NCBI RefSeq assembly: GCF_035621455.1
Contig: NZ_CP141823.1
Location: 868,001 to 932,000 of the forward strand
DNA from: Vibrio natriegens NBRC 15636 = ATCC 14048 = DSM 759
GTDB lineage: Bacteria > Pseudomonadota > Gammaproteobacteria > Enterobacterales > Vibrionaceae
DNA: 64,000 nucleotides
Direction of reading: 5' to 3'
The translations under genes were made by a program, and so were the position numbers. Numbering within the stretch: the first letter of the stretch is position 1; each line of letters begins with the position of its first letter. A model generated the notes under the pieces. That model was not told where the DNA came from. It did not search any database and worked only from the letters and a program-made list of their open reading frames with translations. This document shows positions 17,235 through 25,693 of the stretch, in pieces.

Positions 17235-17920
17235 GAAACCTCCTCAGCCCCAAGAGGCGTGTGAGTCATGTTTCCGTCCACCAGCTCAAGAGTACAATCG
17301 CAGCGTGAAGCCATTCGCATATCGTGAGTCGCAATAATGAAAGTGGTGCCCCTTTCGTGCCCCAGTTTTTTCATGATGTCGATAACCTTATTGGCACTTT
17401 GGCTGTCCAGACTGGCAGTGGGTTCATCAGCAATCACCAATGCCGGCTTATGGACCAAAGCTCGTGCAATAGCGACGCGCTGCTGCTGCCCTCCCGACAA
17501 ATTATCTGGCATATGGTGAACAAACTCCCCAAGGCCCACAAGGTCGAGCATTTCGTGAGCGAGTCTGGTTTGTTCGGCTTTGGAAAAACCGTTGAGATGC
17601 AGCGGATAAGCAACGTTCTCTAAAGCCGTCATCACGGGCACTAAATTGAATTTCTGGAATACAAAACCGAGCTTTTCTCGGCGCATTTTAGCGGCTTGTA
17701 TTTGCCCGGTTGGGTATGGGCTTCCTTTAAAGGTCAATTGCCCGTGATAATGCGTATCCAGCATGCCTAGAATATTGAGGAGCGTACTTTTTCCCGAACC
17801 AGAAGGACCACACAGCGCCACCATCTCTCCGGCAAACACTTCTCCCGACACGTTTCGCAGCGCATGAACCGTCTGACTTCCTAAGACATAATCACGACTG
17901 AGTTGATTGAAAGTGATCAT
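17222..17920 (-). CDS. ABC transporter ATP-binding protein, LolD/MacB type
   Basis: A 232-residue ATPase. Walker A is CGPSGSGKSTLLN, the signature is LSGGQQQRVAIARAL, Walker B is LVIADEPTASLD and the switch His is in IIATHDMRMA. The FQKFNLVPVMTALENV block is typical of LolD/MacB-type subunits. It pairs with the overlapping permease. The operon order is periplasmic protein, ATPase, permease, LolA-like carrier, barrel, kinase, regulator. Confidence 0.92.
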   Translation of the reverse strand: MITFNQLSRDYVLGSQTVHALRNVSGEVFAGEMVALCGPSGSGKSTLLNILGMLDTHYHGQLTFKGSPYPTGQIQAAKMRREKLGFVFQKFNLVPVMTALENVAYPLHLNGFSKAEQTRLAHEMLDLVGLGEFVHHMPDNLSGGQQQRVAIARALVHKPALVIADEPTASLDSQSANKVIDIMKKLGHERGTTFIIATHDMRMASRCDCTLELVDGNMTHTPLGAEEVSWAS

Positions 17921-17929
17921 AGTGGCTCC

Positions 17930-18598
17930 TTACCGCTTCGCGAGCAGTGCCTTGGCGTTTTGCGTTTCAATGTTGTCATAACCTAAGCGCTCCATCTCAT
18001 CCAACCAAGCTTGGGCTTGTGTCTGATCGTCAGCGCGTAAAGCGGCCTCAATGGCGTAACGGTAAACCCATGCGGTAGCGGAAAAAGGCTGTTGCTGGAA
18101 ACTTGGATCATTGATCAAGGCAAGATACAGCTCATAGCCTCGCTCAAAGTGATTGAACATATCAGGAAGGGCTGAGTATGTTGTAGCCGCCATCGCAGTC
18201 GCTAACAGATATTCTGGTAAGCCTTGCAATCGTTGCTGCTCTTGAACCGGTATCGGCTGGCTAGCCATTAAATCTAAACCCTTTTGTATCGTCGCCAGAC
18301 CTGACTCGGTAAACTTCATCTTATTCCAAGGCATAAATGCTTCGCGACCTTGCAGAGTTTGAGTGCAGCCGAGGTACACCAAAGTCAAAGGCGTAGCGCC
18401 GTGCTGCTCGATAAGAACCACTAGTTCGTCATGAACGCTGTCGACCAAAGCTGAATTTCCTTGTTCAGCTTGATTAAATCGGTGAAGTAACGACTCCGTA
18501 GGATTGGCAAATGCGAAACTACTGCTCAGTACGAGAACGGGAAATAAGGCGATGAATAATTGAAATCCCGATCGGAAGTACGAATTGAAAACCATCAT
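17930..18598 (-). CDS. Periplasmic TPR-like protein, first gene of the transport operon
   Basis: A 222-residue protein with a signal peptide (FQLFIALFPVLVLSSSFAFA). The mature part is all-helical with alanine/leucine spacing like TPR repeats (DDQTQAQAWLDEMERLGYDN). I do not recognise a family. It leads the seven-gene minus-strand run and is 9 bp from the ATPase. The 200 bp upstream should contain the operon promoter, which the LytTR regulator may control. Confidence 0.65.
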   Translation of the reverse strand: MMVFNSYFRSGFQLFIALFPVLVLSSSFAFANPTESLLHRFNQAEQGNSALVDSVHDELVVLIEQHGATPLTLVYLGCTQTLQGREAFMPWNKMKFTESGLATIQKGLDLMASQPIPVQEQQRLQGLPEYLLATAMAATTYSALPDMFNHFERGYELYLALINDPSFQQQPFSATAWVYRYAIEAALRADDQTQAQAWLDEMERLGYDNIETQNAKALLAKR

Positions 18599-18768
18599 AG
18601 TAATTGTCCTTTATTAATATTGATTTGATGGTTTCAGATTAAGGAAAGGTGCTCTCCCCTGCTTAGGGATGCGACCAATGGTGTTTTTGCGGAGTGAATG
18701 GGGTTCAGCACGGATGAATGGTTGTATCGGCCTCCCAATCAGAAAGATTAAAGACTCGCCCAGCACGA

Positions 18769-18800
18769 TCAAAAAAGGCTTCCCGAAGGAAGCCTTTCAA
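18769..18800 (-). terminator. Terminator of the yebC-type gene
   Basis: The stem AAAGGCTTCC / GGAAGCCTTT with a four-base loop is followed on the minus strand by TTTTTT. Confidence 0.88.
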
Positions 18801-18817
18801 TCGAATTCGCGAACGAA

Positions 18818-19534
18818 TTACAGCTCAGCGTTATGGTAAACCTGCTGAACATCATCACAGTCATCAAGAAGGTCTAGGAACTTCTGGAATTTCTCAGCAT
18901 CTTCACCTGCGATTGGCGTTTGAGTTTGAGGAACGAAAGTGATTTCTTCCACATCAATCGTTAGATCTGGGAATGCGCCGTTCAAAGCTGTTTTCGTTTT
19001 GAAGAACTCAGTATGAGGTGCAAATACTGTGATCACACCGTCTTCTAGTTCAACGTCAGTGACATCAACATCTTCCATCATTAGCGTTTCCAGAATGATT
19101 TCATCATCATCGCCTTTGAACTGGAATACCGCCTGGTGATCGAACATGTGAGATACCGAACCTTCAACACCAATTTTCGCGCCTGTTTTTACAAAACACT
19201 GGCGAACATCTTGGAAAGTACGGTTGCCGTTATCTGTTAGACAATCAACGATGACACTTGTGCCACCAGGGCCAAAGCCTTCGTAACGCGCAGGAGCGTA
19301 ATCTTCACCGCCACCGCCACTCGCTTTATCAATCGCTTTGTCGATAACGTGTGCAGGAACTTGGTCTTTTTTCGCTTTCGCGATCAGGTGCTTAAGAGAC
19401 AAGTTCATGTCTGGGTCTGCACCGCCATTTTTCGCACACATGTAAATTTCTTTACCGTATTTGGAATAAACTTTAATTTTTGCGCCTGCAGTTTTCGCCA
19501 TAGAGGCTTTGCGCACTTCAAAACTTCTTCCCAT
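18818..19534 (-). CDS. YebC/PmpR family protein (YeeN-like)
   Basis: A 238-residue YebC-family protein, the same length as E. coli YeeN. Conserved blocks: KIYSKYG-like AKIKVYSKYGKEIYMCAKNG, VPAHVIDKAIDKASGGGGED, YEGFGPGGTSVIVDCLTDN and the acidic C-terminus DDCDDVQQVYHNAEL. The family was long annotated as transcription factors; recent work on YebC-type proteins points to a role in translation at proline-rich stretches, so I give no regulator name. It is monocistronic with its own terminator. Confidence 0.9.
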   Translation of the reverse strand: MGRSFEVRKASMAKTAGAKIKVYSKYGKEIYMCAKNGGADPDMNLSLKHLIAKAKKDQVPAHVIDKAIDKASGGGGEDYAPARYEGFGPGGTSVIVDCLTDNGNRTFQDVRQCFVKTGAKIGVEGSVSHMFDHQAVFQFKGDDDEIILETLMMEDVDVTDVELEDGVITVFAPHTEFFKTKTALNGAFPDLTIDVEEITFVPQTQTPIAGEDAEKFQKFLDLLDDCDDVQQVYHNAEL

Positions 19535-19672
19535 CGGGATGTTCTCTCTAAATTCAAATTTAATGCGAAGGATTTTAGCAAAAAGCGAAACGTTTTCAAT
19601 TTTCGCTCTGCTGAGGAATGGGGGAAGTTACCTCATTCGCCGCGTTGATTCCTATCAAGGCCACGATTCGCT

Positions 19673-19882
19673 TTACGCGACGCCCATTACTCGCTTGTAC
19701 TTTTCAACCGATTGCTGGAAAAATGCTTTTTCATCAGCATCGTTAATCTTAGATAATTGCTCTTCTATTGCTTCAGGGCCAGATTTGGCCTCTCTGAGTT
19801 TCCAAACCAAAAACGAAGCTTGCTTATCCAGTTCGATTTTGTTTTTTTCATCAGGCGGCAACAGGGATAGATTAAACGACAT
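19673..19882 (-). CDS. DUF3283 family small protein
   Basis: A 69-residue acidic helical protein (MSFNLSLLPPDEKNKIELDK; EKAFFQQSVEKYKRVMGVA) that I match to DUF3283, a family found mainly in Vibrionaceae. It has no membrane segment and no known function. A chromosome 2 centromere motif lies about 190 bp upstream. The stretch from 19883 to 20274 otherwise holds only that motif and the terminator of the next gene. Confidence 0.7.
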   Translation of the reverse strand: MSFNLSLLPPDEKNKIELDKQASFLVWKLREAKSGPEAIEEQLSKINDADEKAFFQQSVEKYKRVMGVA

Positions 19883-20074
19883 TCACAGCCTCAAGGTACT
19901 TTAAATACTAGCCGCGCACTATAGCATACCGACTATAGGTTGGAGAATAGAAACGCACTTATCTTGATCAATTTCAAGTTACCGATGTGACTATCCCATC
20001 GAATTTCAACGCTTTTGGCGACGAATTAAAATTCTATCGACGCGCGGCACGGCTATCCCCAGCTTAAAAATCTT

Positions 20075-20089
20075 ATTTACACTGTAAAA
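20075..20089. other. parS2 centromere site 2
   Basis: Contains TTTACACTGTAAA, an exact match to the ParB2 site consensus, in an intergenic region about 5.5 kb left of the iteron array. Confidence 0.88.
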
Positions 20090-20220
20090 CAGCGAGTGAT
20101 AACCATAGGCCAGCGAGCATGGTATCCAGCAAAGTCTGTCATTGTGTGACTATAGTTTTACAACTAGGAAAGTTGACAAAAACATTAACCATTGAAGTTG
20201 GTGCGATGAGTCATAAAATG

Positions 20221-20248
20221 AAAAAGGGTAGCAATGAGCTACCCTTTG
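20221..20248 (-). terminator. Terminator of the 65-aa gene
   Basis: The stem AAAGGGTAGC / GCTACCCTTT is followed on the minus strand by TTTTC. Confidence 0.82.
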
Positions 20249-20274
20249 AATTGTTTGTTGATGACAAAGATGAA

Positions 20275-20472
20275 TCAGTGGATCAAACCCAGTTCTTTGG
20301 CTTCTTCAATCGTCAAACCACTTTCACGGATTTCACGAAGTGCCTCAATGCGTCTTCTGGCTTCTGCCGATTTCACGGTTTTGTCAGGCTGCACAACGGA
20401 TTCTTCTTCAGGTAATTCCCATTTGTGAGCGATGTTACTCATTTCTTCATGGTCGATAGAATTAATGGACAT
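20275..20472 (-). CDS. Small hypothetical protein, 65 aa
   Basis: I do not recognise a named family. The start is set by GGAGGAAAT immediately upstream of the ATG (MSINSIDHEEMSN); a longer in-frame ORF would include that ribosome site. The C-terminal half is a charged helix (SAEARRRIEALREIRESGLT) followed by IEEAKELGLIH, reminiscent of a short DNA- or protein-binding helix pair. Together with a perfect ribosome site and a good terminator it is very likely expressed. Upstream (to 20834) I see only a weak TTG-start ORF and the Fur site of the next operon. Confidence 0.65.
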   Translation of the reverse strand: MSINSIDHEEMSNIAHKWELPEEESVVQPDKTVKSAEARRRIEALREIRESGLTIEEAKELGLIH

Positions 20473-20792
20473 ATTTCCTCCGAACACACCATGTTTTCGA
20501 TGAGTAATCTATAGCAAACCCCATCAGGTGTGGTAAGCAAAACAGTAGGGAAATGTGAACCCTCCCGACCTTTCGCTAACTCATTAATAGTTTCATCATT
20601 TAAGTTTTGCCAAAGTAACAAATTAGGATTAAATTTGAATGATTACCCCTAAGAAAAGTGTGCTGATCCAGCTCTCATTTTCGTCCTCTCAGACATTTTT
20701 AACGTACACCGTAAACCTGTTTTTATTTCACTTAACTTTCGAGTCACTTCACCGATTCTCTATCTGTCACTTTCTAAAAACCGTCCCAACAT

Positions 20793-20811
20793 GCTAATGA
20801 TAATAATTATC
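20793..20811 (+). promoter_or_regulatory. Fur box upstream of the peptide-type ABC ATPase genes
   Basis: GCTAATGATAATAATTATC matches 17 of 19 positions of the Fur consensus GATAATGATAATCATTATC. It lies 24 bp before the start codon, where Fe-Fur would block transcription. Confidence 0.85.
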
Positions 20812-20834
20812 TTTTAGATTGGTAAGGTGTTTAT

Positions 20835-21683
20835 ATGAGTGGTATTAACTTAAATCATGCATACCACAATGATCCGGTCATCCAGATCAGAGAGTTGTGT
20901 GTCGATTACATCACAGATAATGGTGATTTTAACGCAGTGAAATCCGTCAGTTTTGATATCGGCAAAGGGGAGATATTTGGTCTTGCTGGTGAATCAGGGT
21001 GTGGGAAAAGCACCATCGCATTCTCCGTGAATCGTCTCCATAAGCCACCTGCATTCATTTCTGGCGGCAAAATACTGTTTGAGGGAAAAGATATCCTTAG
21101 CCTCTCTGATTCTGAGCTAACGGCTTTACGATGGAGTGAAATCGCGATGGTGTTTCAAAGTGCGATGAACTCACTTAACCCTGTCTTAACGATTCAAGAG
21201 CAATTTGCCGATGTATTGCGGCACCATCAAGGCTTAACCAATGCTCAAGCTCAGGATCGAGCCGAGAAGTTGATGGACTTGGTCAACATTCCTCGACAGC
21301 GACTAAGCGAATACCCCCATCAGTTTTCTGGCGGGATGCGTCAGCGCTTGGTCATTGCCATCGCCCTGTCTCTTAATCCGAAACTGATCATTATGGACGA
21401 GCCAACGACAGCTTTAGATGTCGTTGTACAACGAGAAATTTTGCAGCAAATCTATCAGCTTAGAGATGAATTCGGGTTCTCGATACTTTTTATCACCCAT
21501 GACTTGGCACTAATGAGCCAATTGTGCGACAGAATCGCCATCATGCGCCATGGAGAAATAGTTGAAGTTAACCAAGCTTACGACATTCGCAATCATCCTC
21601 AACATCCCTACACACAGAAGCTTTGGGCTTCTTTCCCCAATATCCACGATGTCCACAAACAACCTGAGACACTAGGAGCCTAA
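20835..21683 (+). CDS. Oligopeptide/nickel-type ABC ATPase (DppD/OppD-like), Fur-controlled
   Basis: A 282-residue ATPase of the peptide family. Walker A is LAGESGCGKSTIAF, the signature FSGGMRQRLVIAIAL, Walker B LIIMDEPTTALD, and the C-terminal oligopeptide-ATPase tail QHPYTQKLWASFP. This tail normally marks a subunit of a dipeptide, oligopeptide or related importer. No permease or binding protein is adjacent. A strong Fur box overlaps the promoter, so iron limitation should induce it. A siderophore-peptide or iron-linked substrate is an inference. Confidence 0.9.
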   Translation: MSGINLNHAYHNDPVIQIRELCVDYITDNGDFNAVKSVSFDIGKGEIFGLAGESGCGKSTIAFSVNRLHKPPAFISGGKILFEGKDILSLSDSELTALRWSEIAMVFQSAMNSLNPVLTIQEQFADVLRHHQGLTNAQAQDRAEKLMDLVNIPRQRLSEYPHQFSGGMRQRLVIAIALSLNPKLIIMDEPTTALDVVVQREILQQIYQLRDEFGFSILFITHDLALMSQLCDRIAIMRHGEIVEVNQAYDIRNHPQHPYTQKLWASFPNIHDVHKQPETLGA

Positions 21684-21685
21684 TC

Positions 21686-22618
21686 ATGAACCAGCCTATT
21701 ATCCAAATGAAAGATGTGATTAAAGAGTTCAAAGTCGGCGGCGGTCTTGAGAAAGAAGAAACCTTTCGCGCTCTGCAAGGCGTTAGTTTTGATCTTTATG
21801 CCGGGAAAACACTGGCTTTGGTCGGTGAATCAGGGTGCGGTAAAAGCACCTGTGCGCGCTTGATCACGAAAGTCTATCCGGCAACTGAGGGCAAGATCCT
21901 GTTTAATGGTACCGACATCAATGAGATCACGACTCGATCTGATATCCGAGAGTATCGCAGTAAAGTACAAATGGTCTTTCAAGATCCTTTTGGCTCACTC
22001 AATCCAACGCATACTATTCGCCATCACCTCACGCGTCCTATCAAAATTCATAAGCAAGTCAAAACTGATCGTGACATATCTGCCCGCTTGCTGGAGCTGT
22101 TGAAGCTGGTGGAACTTCCAGAGGAAACGTTAAATAAGTTCCCACACGAGCTAAGTGGTGGCCAGCGCCAACGGGTTAATTTAGCGCGTGCTCTCGCCGT
22201 TGGATCACAGATAATTCTCGCGGATGAACCGACATCAATGCTTGATGTATCGATTCGCTTGGGCGTCTTGAATTTAATGCAGCGAATGAAGCAAGAGCTT
22301 GGCATTGGCTTTTTGTATATAACTCATGATCTGGCAACCGCACACTACATCGCAGAAGAAACCGCGGTGATGTACAAGGGGCAAATCGTTGAATGGGGTG
22401 ATACTCACTCAATACTCAAGAACCCGCAGCACCCTTATACTAAGCTGTTGATTTCTGCCGTGCCCGATCCAGACCTCCCCTTTGGTAACTTAGTGAAAAA
22501 TGAGCCAAACTATTCAGTAGACGCCGATGAGATTCGTAGTCGAAGCAGTATCATTGTCGACGAATTTGATCAAATAGGGCCAAATCACTTTGTAAAACAA
22601 TGGACTGAGGCAGCGTAA
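21686..22618 (+). CDS. Oligopeptide-type ABC ATPase (DppF/OppF-like)
   Basis: A 310-residue partner of the preceding ATPase. Walker A is LVGESGCGKSTCAR, then FQDPFGSLNPTHTIRHHL, LSGGQRQRVNLARAL, LADEPTSMLD and the tail QHPYTKLLISAVPDPD. It begins two bases after the upstream stop codon with AGGAGCC as ribosome site, so the pair is co-translated. The C-terminal 40 residues (RSRSSIIVDEFDQ) extend beyond the oligopeptide tail. Both ATPases are intact, so the missing membrane subunits must be encoded elsewhere. Confidence 0.9.
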   Translation: MNQPIIQMKDVIKEFKVGGGLEKEETFRALQGVSFDLYAGKTLALVGESGCGKSTCARLITKVYPATEGKILFNGTDINEITTRSDIREYRSKVQMVFQDPFGSLNPTHTIRHHLTRPIKIHKQVKTDRDISARLLELLKLVELPEETLNKFPHELSGGQRQRVNLARALAVGSQIILADEPTSMLDVSIRLGVLNLMQRMKQELGIGFLYITHDLATAHYIAEETAVMYKGQIVEWGDTHSILKNPQHPYTKLLISAVPDPDLPFGNLVKNEPNYSVDADEIRSRSSIIVDEFDQIGPNHFVKQWTEAA

Positions 22619-23085
22619 TGGAATTGAGTACTTGGCAAGATCAGATCTCGATGTGGTATGAACATCGGAAGCATGATCAAGTTGGTAAATTGGAAACGAT
22701 CTTATACCAGGCACCAGATGAGGTCTTTGGGCCTAAGCTGTGCGAGCGACAAAGTAAAGCGATTGCTTGTTGGCTTGACGGTTGTTTACGAGTATTCCAA
22801 CACGCCAGGTATCATAACCATCAAAAAGCCTACCAAACCTTGCTCTACGCAAGTGCAAAACTGGAACAAGCTGCGTGTCAGGTATCAACCGATATTGAGA
22901 TTAAGGACTGGTGTTTGAAACGTTTGCAACATCTCACGGTGCTCGCTTTAGAGTTTTGTAATCAGCAGTGCGATCAAAGTGAGTGGCAACAACAAGCTCA
23001 CAGCTTGATCGAGTCACATGTGGCGTTGATGCGATCTTTAAATTGGAATGAAACCGGGAAGCATGATCAAGGTCTACGTCATTAA
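22618..23085 (+). CDS. Unknown 155-aa protein, third gene of the Fur-linked operon
   Basis: Its ATG overlaps the last base of the ATPase stop. I do not recognise the family. The protein is helical and rich in Gln, His, Cys and Leu, with no signal peptide (LYASAKLEQAACQVSTDIE; LQHLTVLALEFCNQQCDQS). The gene contains RctB-like motifs at both ends, which encode RKHDQVGK near the start and GKHDQGLRH at the very end. The nucleotide motif may therefore have shaped the protein there, or the C-terminal end may be dispensable. Confidence 0.7.
   Translation: MELSTWQDQISMWYEHRKHDQVGKLETILYQAPDEVFGPKLCERQSKAIACWLDGCLRVFQHARYHNHQKAYQTLLYASAKLEQAACQVSTDIEIKDWCLKRLQHLTVLALEFCNQQCDQSEWQQQAHSLIESHVALMRSLNWNETGKHDQGLRH
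22667..22681 (+). promoter_or_regulatory. RctB-like site inside the 155-aa gene
   Basis: GGAAGCATGATCAAG, the same core and flank as the sites in the origin region. It is within coding sequence 2.9 kb from the iteron array. Confidence 0.6.
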
Positions 23086-23104
23086 CCCGGAAAGATGATC
23101 AAGG
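23056..23104 (+). promoter_or_regulatory. Tandem RctB-like sites downstream of rctB
   Basis: Two direct copies: GGGAAGCATGATCAAGG (23056-23072, overlapping the end of the 155-aa gene) and CCGGAAAGATGATCAAGG (23087-23104). Their cores are 32 bp apart, about three helical turns. They lie beyond the 3' end of rctB. Confidence 0.65.
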
Positions 23105-23123
23105 TTTTCCCCGAATTTGAGAC

Positions 23124-23157
23124 AAAAAAAAGCGAGTTTCCTAAGCAGAAACTCGCG
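23124..23157 (-). terminator. Terminator downstream of rctB
   Basis: The stem GCGAGTTTC / GAAACTCGC is followed on the minus strand by a run of T. It lies about 220 bp beyond the rctB stop, between rctB and the RctB-like sites. Confidence 0.75.
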
Positions 23158-23375
23158 AAGTCTATTCAGAATGAATGTAACAATATATGAGCCTATCTAT
23201 TAATCATCAGAAAGGACAAAAGGTTGTCTATTCGAGATCAAGCTTAGTCTCGACTCCGAACCGCTATGTCATGATTTTGTTAGAGTTAGGTCTGTTTTCT
23301 ATTATCGAAATATATATTTACATTTAAAATCAATCAGTCACATTAATCGGTTTCAATTCATAAAGCTGAATGATG

Positions 23376-25346
23376 TTAAATCGCCATTTCATCAAGAGCT
23401 CGATACACCATCTCATCCATATGGCCATCATAAATTTGTCTGCAGACCTTGCGACGAACAGCTAAACCGGCAATCAGACGCTCAATAGTAAGATGTTTGA
23501 GATCATTTTGCGTATTGAACAGCTCAACGGTCTTACTCAGAGTCTCATAAGGTAATGGGTCATCTCCAACTCTTAACCAATCAAGCTTCTCAATGTACTC
23601 AGAGCACTCTTCCTTAATCGAGGCGTATGAGTGCCCTGTCATTGCTGATAACGCCGTTATGCTGCGTTCCAGAGCCTCTGGTGAGGTATATTTGGATAGA
23701 GTAATGGTAATTTCATCTGCATTAATCTCAACCAGATGTTTTCTTTGCTTGATCCTACGCCCTAAATTACCACGAGGAGACGGTGCTTTGCGCTGAATAG
23801 GCTCAAATTCGCCGTCAATGATGCCTGAGAGCTCTTCTAGCTGTTGTTTGGATACCATCTCATTACGAAGTGGGTTTGGCAGCGTAGGAGCCATGTTACG
23901 CTTTCCTGCGTTTGTGGTACGAGCACGTGAATAACGCAAGACTTCCTCAACATCACACTTGATATCGATCTGGTAATCCATGATTTTGCCTTTCTCGATC
24001 ATGGTTTCGATCGTCAGGTGGTAGCCCCATAAGTTAACAACAAAAAGATCTTCCGTCCCTTTTCCATCAGATAATCGTTTCAGTTCCCGGATAAGATCCA
24101 TGGAGAATCGACGCCACTCGATGTTACGCGCTAACTTCTGATTCAGTTCACTAAGCAACATACAATCCGTATGGCGACGAACCATCCGGCTACGGAAAAA
24201 GGAATATAACTGGAACACCAAAGTATGTTGTTTCAGAATCTCTGGCGGAAACAGGAAGAAGTAATCACGAGTCAGTAATTCCTCGTAAAACGACGGCTCC
24301 CAAACCAATATGTACAAATTAGGTTTGATTCGGATCTCACCGTCGCTGCCCTCAACTGGCGCTTCTTCTGATGCGGTGATCGTTCGCGCTAGAAAGCGGA
24401 ATCGATCACTTTTAAAACCTTCCGGCATGTTTTCACTTAACCAGCGGCCTGTAAGCTCATGTAACTGGAAGTCGGTGAATTCGATTCTATCGATACTGTC
24501 ACGAATGGAATCACGAGCAGGTCCACTGTCCTTTTTGCCACGCAATGACAGGATGTCGGTGATATACAGCGGTGTTTTATTCGGTACATGAGCTGCATCA
24601 AGATGGTACTGATCTTTGTGATGATCATGGTATTGCACGGTCAGGGTAAACAGCGCAAACAAGGTCATCAGATCATCGACTGTCATGATATTTTTTGACG
24701 ATCGAGTTTCTATTACCGCTTTCGTACCAGAGATCGACACCATCGACTTCTGATAACTCTTACGAGTACGTGGTGGCGCCAAAGCTTGGTCAATGATCCC
24801 TGCCCAATTAGTTGGAGAGACGACGAATTGATCCGCTTCATCTTTCATCGTCGGCGGCGTGTTTAAGCCATGTTCTGTCAGCAAGCGTTTGTTTACTTGC
24901 GTCTGAGCTAGTGCTTTTGAGCGTTTTTGTTTTTCATTCTGGCGGACTTTTTCAGTAACTAAGCTCGTTGCACCCAAAGCGGAAATGAGCTTATTGGGAT
25001 TAACAAACGTGTGAAGCATGGTTTTACCTGCCAGTCCTTCTTCAAAGCGAACTGGAGTTTGCGTAAATAAACCAATGTTCACCGCTGCTCGTAATCGTTG
25101 TTGTAACGCAGCACGAGTCAGTTGACCATCTGTTGCTTCAACGATTTCAGTGGTTGATACAAGTCCATCTTTGCTGCTGAAACCTCTCAACGAGATCAGA
25201 TTAAGCAATTCTAAGATGCTTTTGGTCACCCCTTTGAAGTGTTGGTATTGTTCTACCCAATCTGCAGAAGATTCGTGCACTTCAAAAAGATGCCCGTCTT
25301 TGTGGCTTCTTGGTGCTTTAATCAGAATTTTTTCATCAGCCATCAT
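23376..25346 (-). CDS. rctB: Chromosome 2 replication initiator RctB
   Basis: A 656-residue protein matching V. cholerae RctB (658 aa) in length and throughout its sequence, for example DWVEQYQHFKGVTKSILELL near the N-terminus and HLTIERLIAGLAVRRKVCRQ near the C-terminus. RctB is found only in Vibrionaceae. It binds methylated iterons to start replication of chromosome 2 and 39-mer sites to restrain it. Its central winged-helix domains and Arg/Lys-rich segments (NLGRRIKQRKHLVEI) are intact. It is divergent from the origin and parA. Autoregulation through the origin-proximal promoter is known in V. cholerae. Confidence 0.98.
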   Translation of the reverse strand: MMADEKILIKAPRSHKDGHLFEVHESSADWVEQYQHFKGVTKSILELLNLISLRGFSSKDGLVSTTEIVEATDGQLTRAALQQRLRAAVNIGLFTQTPVRFEEGLAGKTMLHTFVNPNKLISALGATSLVTEKVRQNEKQKRSKALAQTQVNKRLLTEHGLNTPPTMKDEADQFVVSPTNWAGIIDQALAPPRTRKSYQKSMVSISGTKAVIETRSSKNIMTVDDLMTLFALFTLTVQYHDHHKDQYHLDAAHVPNKTPLYITDILSLRGKKDSGPARDSIRDSIDRIEFTDFQLHELTGRWLSENMPEGFKSDRFRFLARTITASEEAPVEGSDGEIRIKPNLYILVWEPSFYEELLTRDYFFLFPPEILKQHTLVFQLYSFFRSRMVRRHTDCMLLSELNQKLARNIEWRRFSMDLIRELKRLSDGKGTEDLFVVNLWGYHLTIETMIEKGKIMDYQIDIKCDVEEVLRYSRARTTNAGKRNMAPTLPNPLRNEMVSKQQLEELSGIIDGEFEPIQRKAPSPRGNLGRRIKQRKHLVEINADEITITLSKYTSPEALERSITALSAMTGHSYASIKEECSEYIEKLDWLRVGDDPLPYETLSKTVELFNTQNDLKHLTIERLIAGLAVRRKVCRQIYDGHMDEMVYRALDEMAI

Positions 25347-25444
25347 TTTAGATCCAGATCACACTAGCCGTAGTTGTGCTATGGTTCCGAAGAATAAAGA
25401 AAAACAGATCATAAATAAAGAAAAAATCTTGTTTTTTAAATAAC

Positions 25445-25492
25445 TGATCTTTTTGATTATTCTGATCTTAATTGATTATATGATCTATTGAT
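25445..25492 (+). repeat. TGAT repeats in the AT-rich unwinding stretch
   Basis: TGAT occurs at 25445, 25454, 25463, 25473, 25481 and 25489, so the steps are 9, 9, 10, 8 and 8 bp. The other strand reads ATCA. ATCA-type repeats in the V. cholerae unwinding element are bound by RctB as single strands. Four of the six are TGATC, i.e. Dam sites. Confidence 0.75.
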
Positions 25493-25557
25493 CTGGCAAT
25501 TTTTATCATTTTAAGTTGTTGTTATAAAAAGGAATTATTGAAATCCCTTTCGGAACC

Positions 25558-25678
25558 ATGATCATGAATATAACGAAACGATGATCAACAATATCTTGAA
25601 AGCATGATCATATCCTCTCGTAAGCATGATCATTAAGTTTCTGAAAAGATGATCAAAATGGTCTTGAAACGATGATCA
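25558..25678 (+). repeat. Six phased RctB iterons
   Basis: The core ATGATCA starts at 25558, 25581, 25604, 25626, 25649 and 25672, spacing 23, 23, 22, 23, 23 bp, which puts all cores on one face of the helix. Each core contains a GATC Dam site. Five of the six are preceded by GAAA or AAG-type sequence. Confidence 0.93.
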
Positions 25679-25693
25679 TGACATTTGTACAGG

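Noticed and set aside
20439..20621. 60-codon minus-strand ORF overlapping the start of the 65-aa gene
   Set aside because: It starts at TTG with no ribosome site and overlaps the next gene. Its sequence is protein-like in part (SHFPTVLLTTPDG), so a small or decayed gene cannot be fully excluded.
23312..23326. Centromere-like TTTACATTTAAAA
   Set aside because: Two mismatches to the parS2 consensus in the right arm, while the seven accepted sites are exact.
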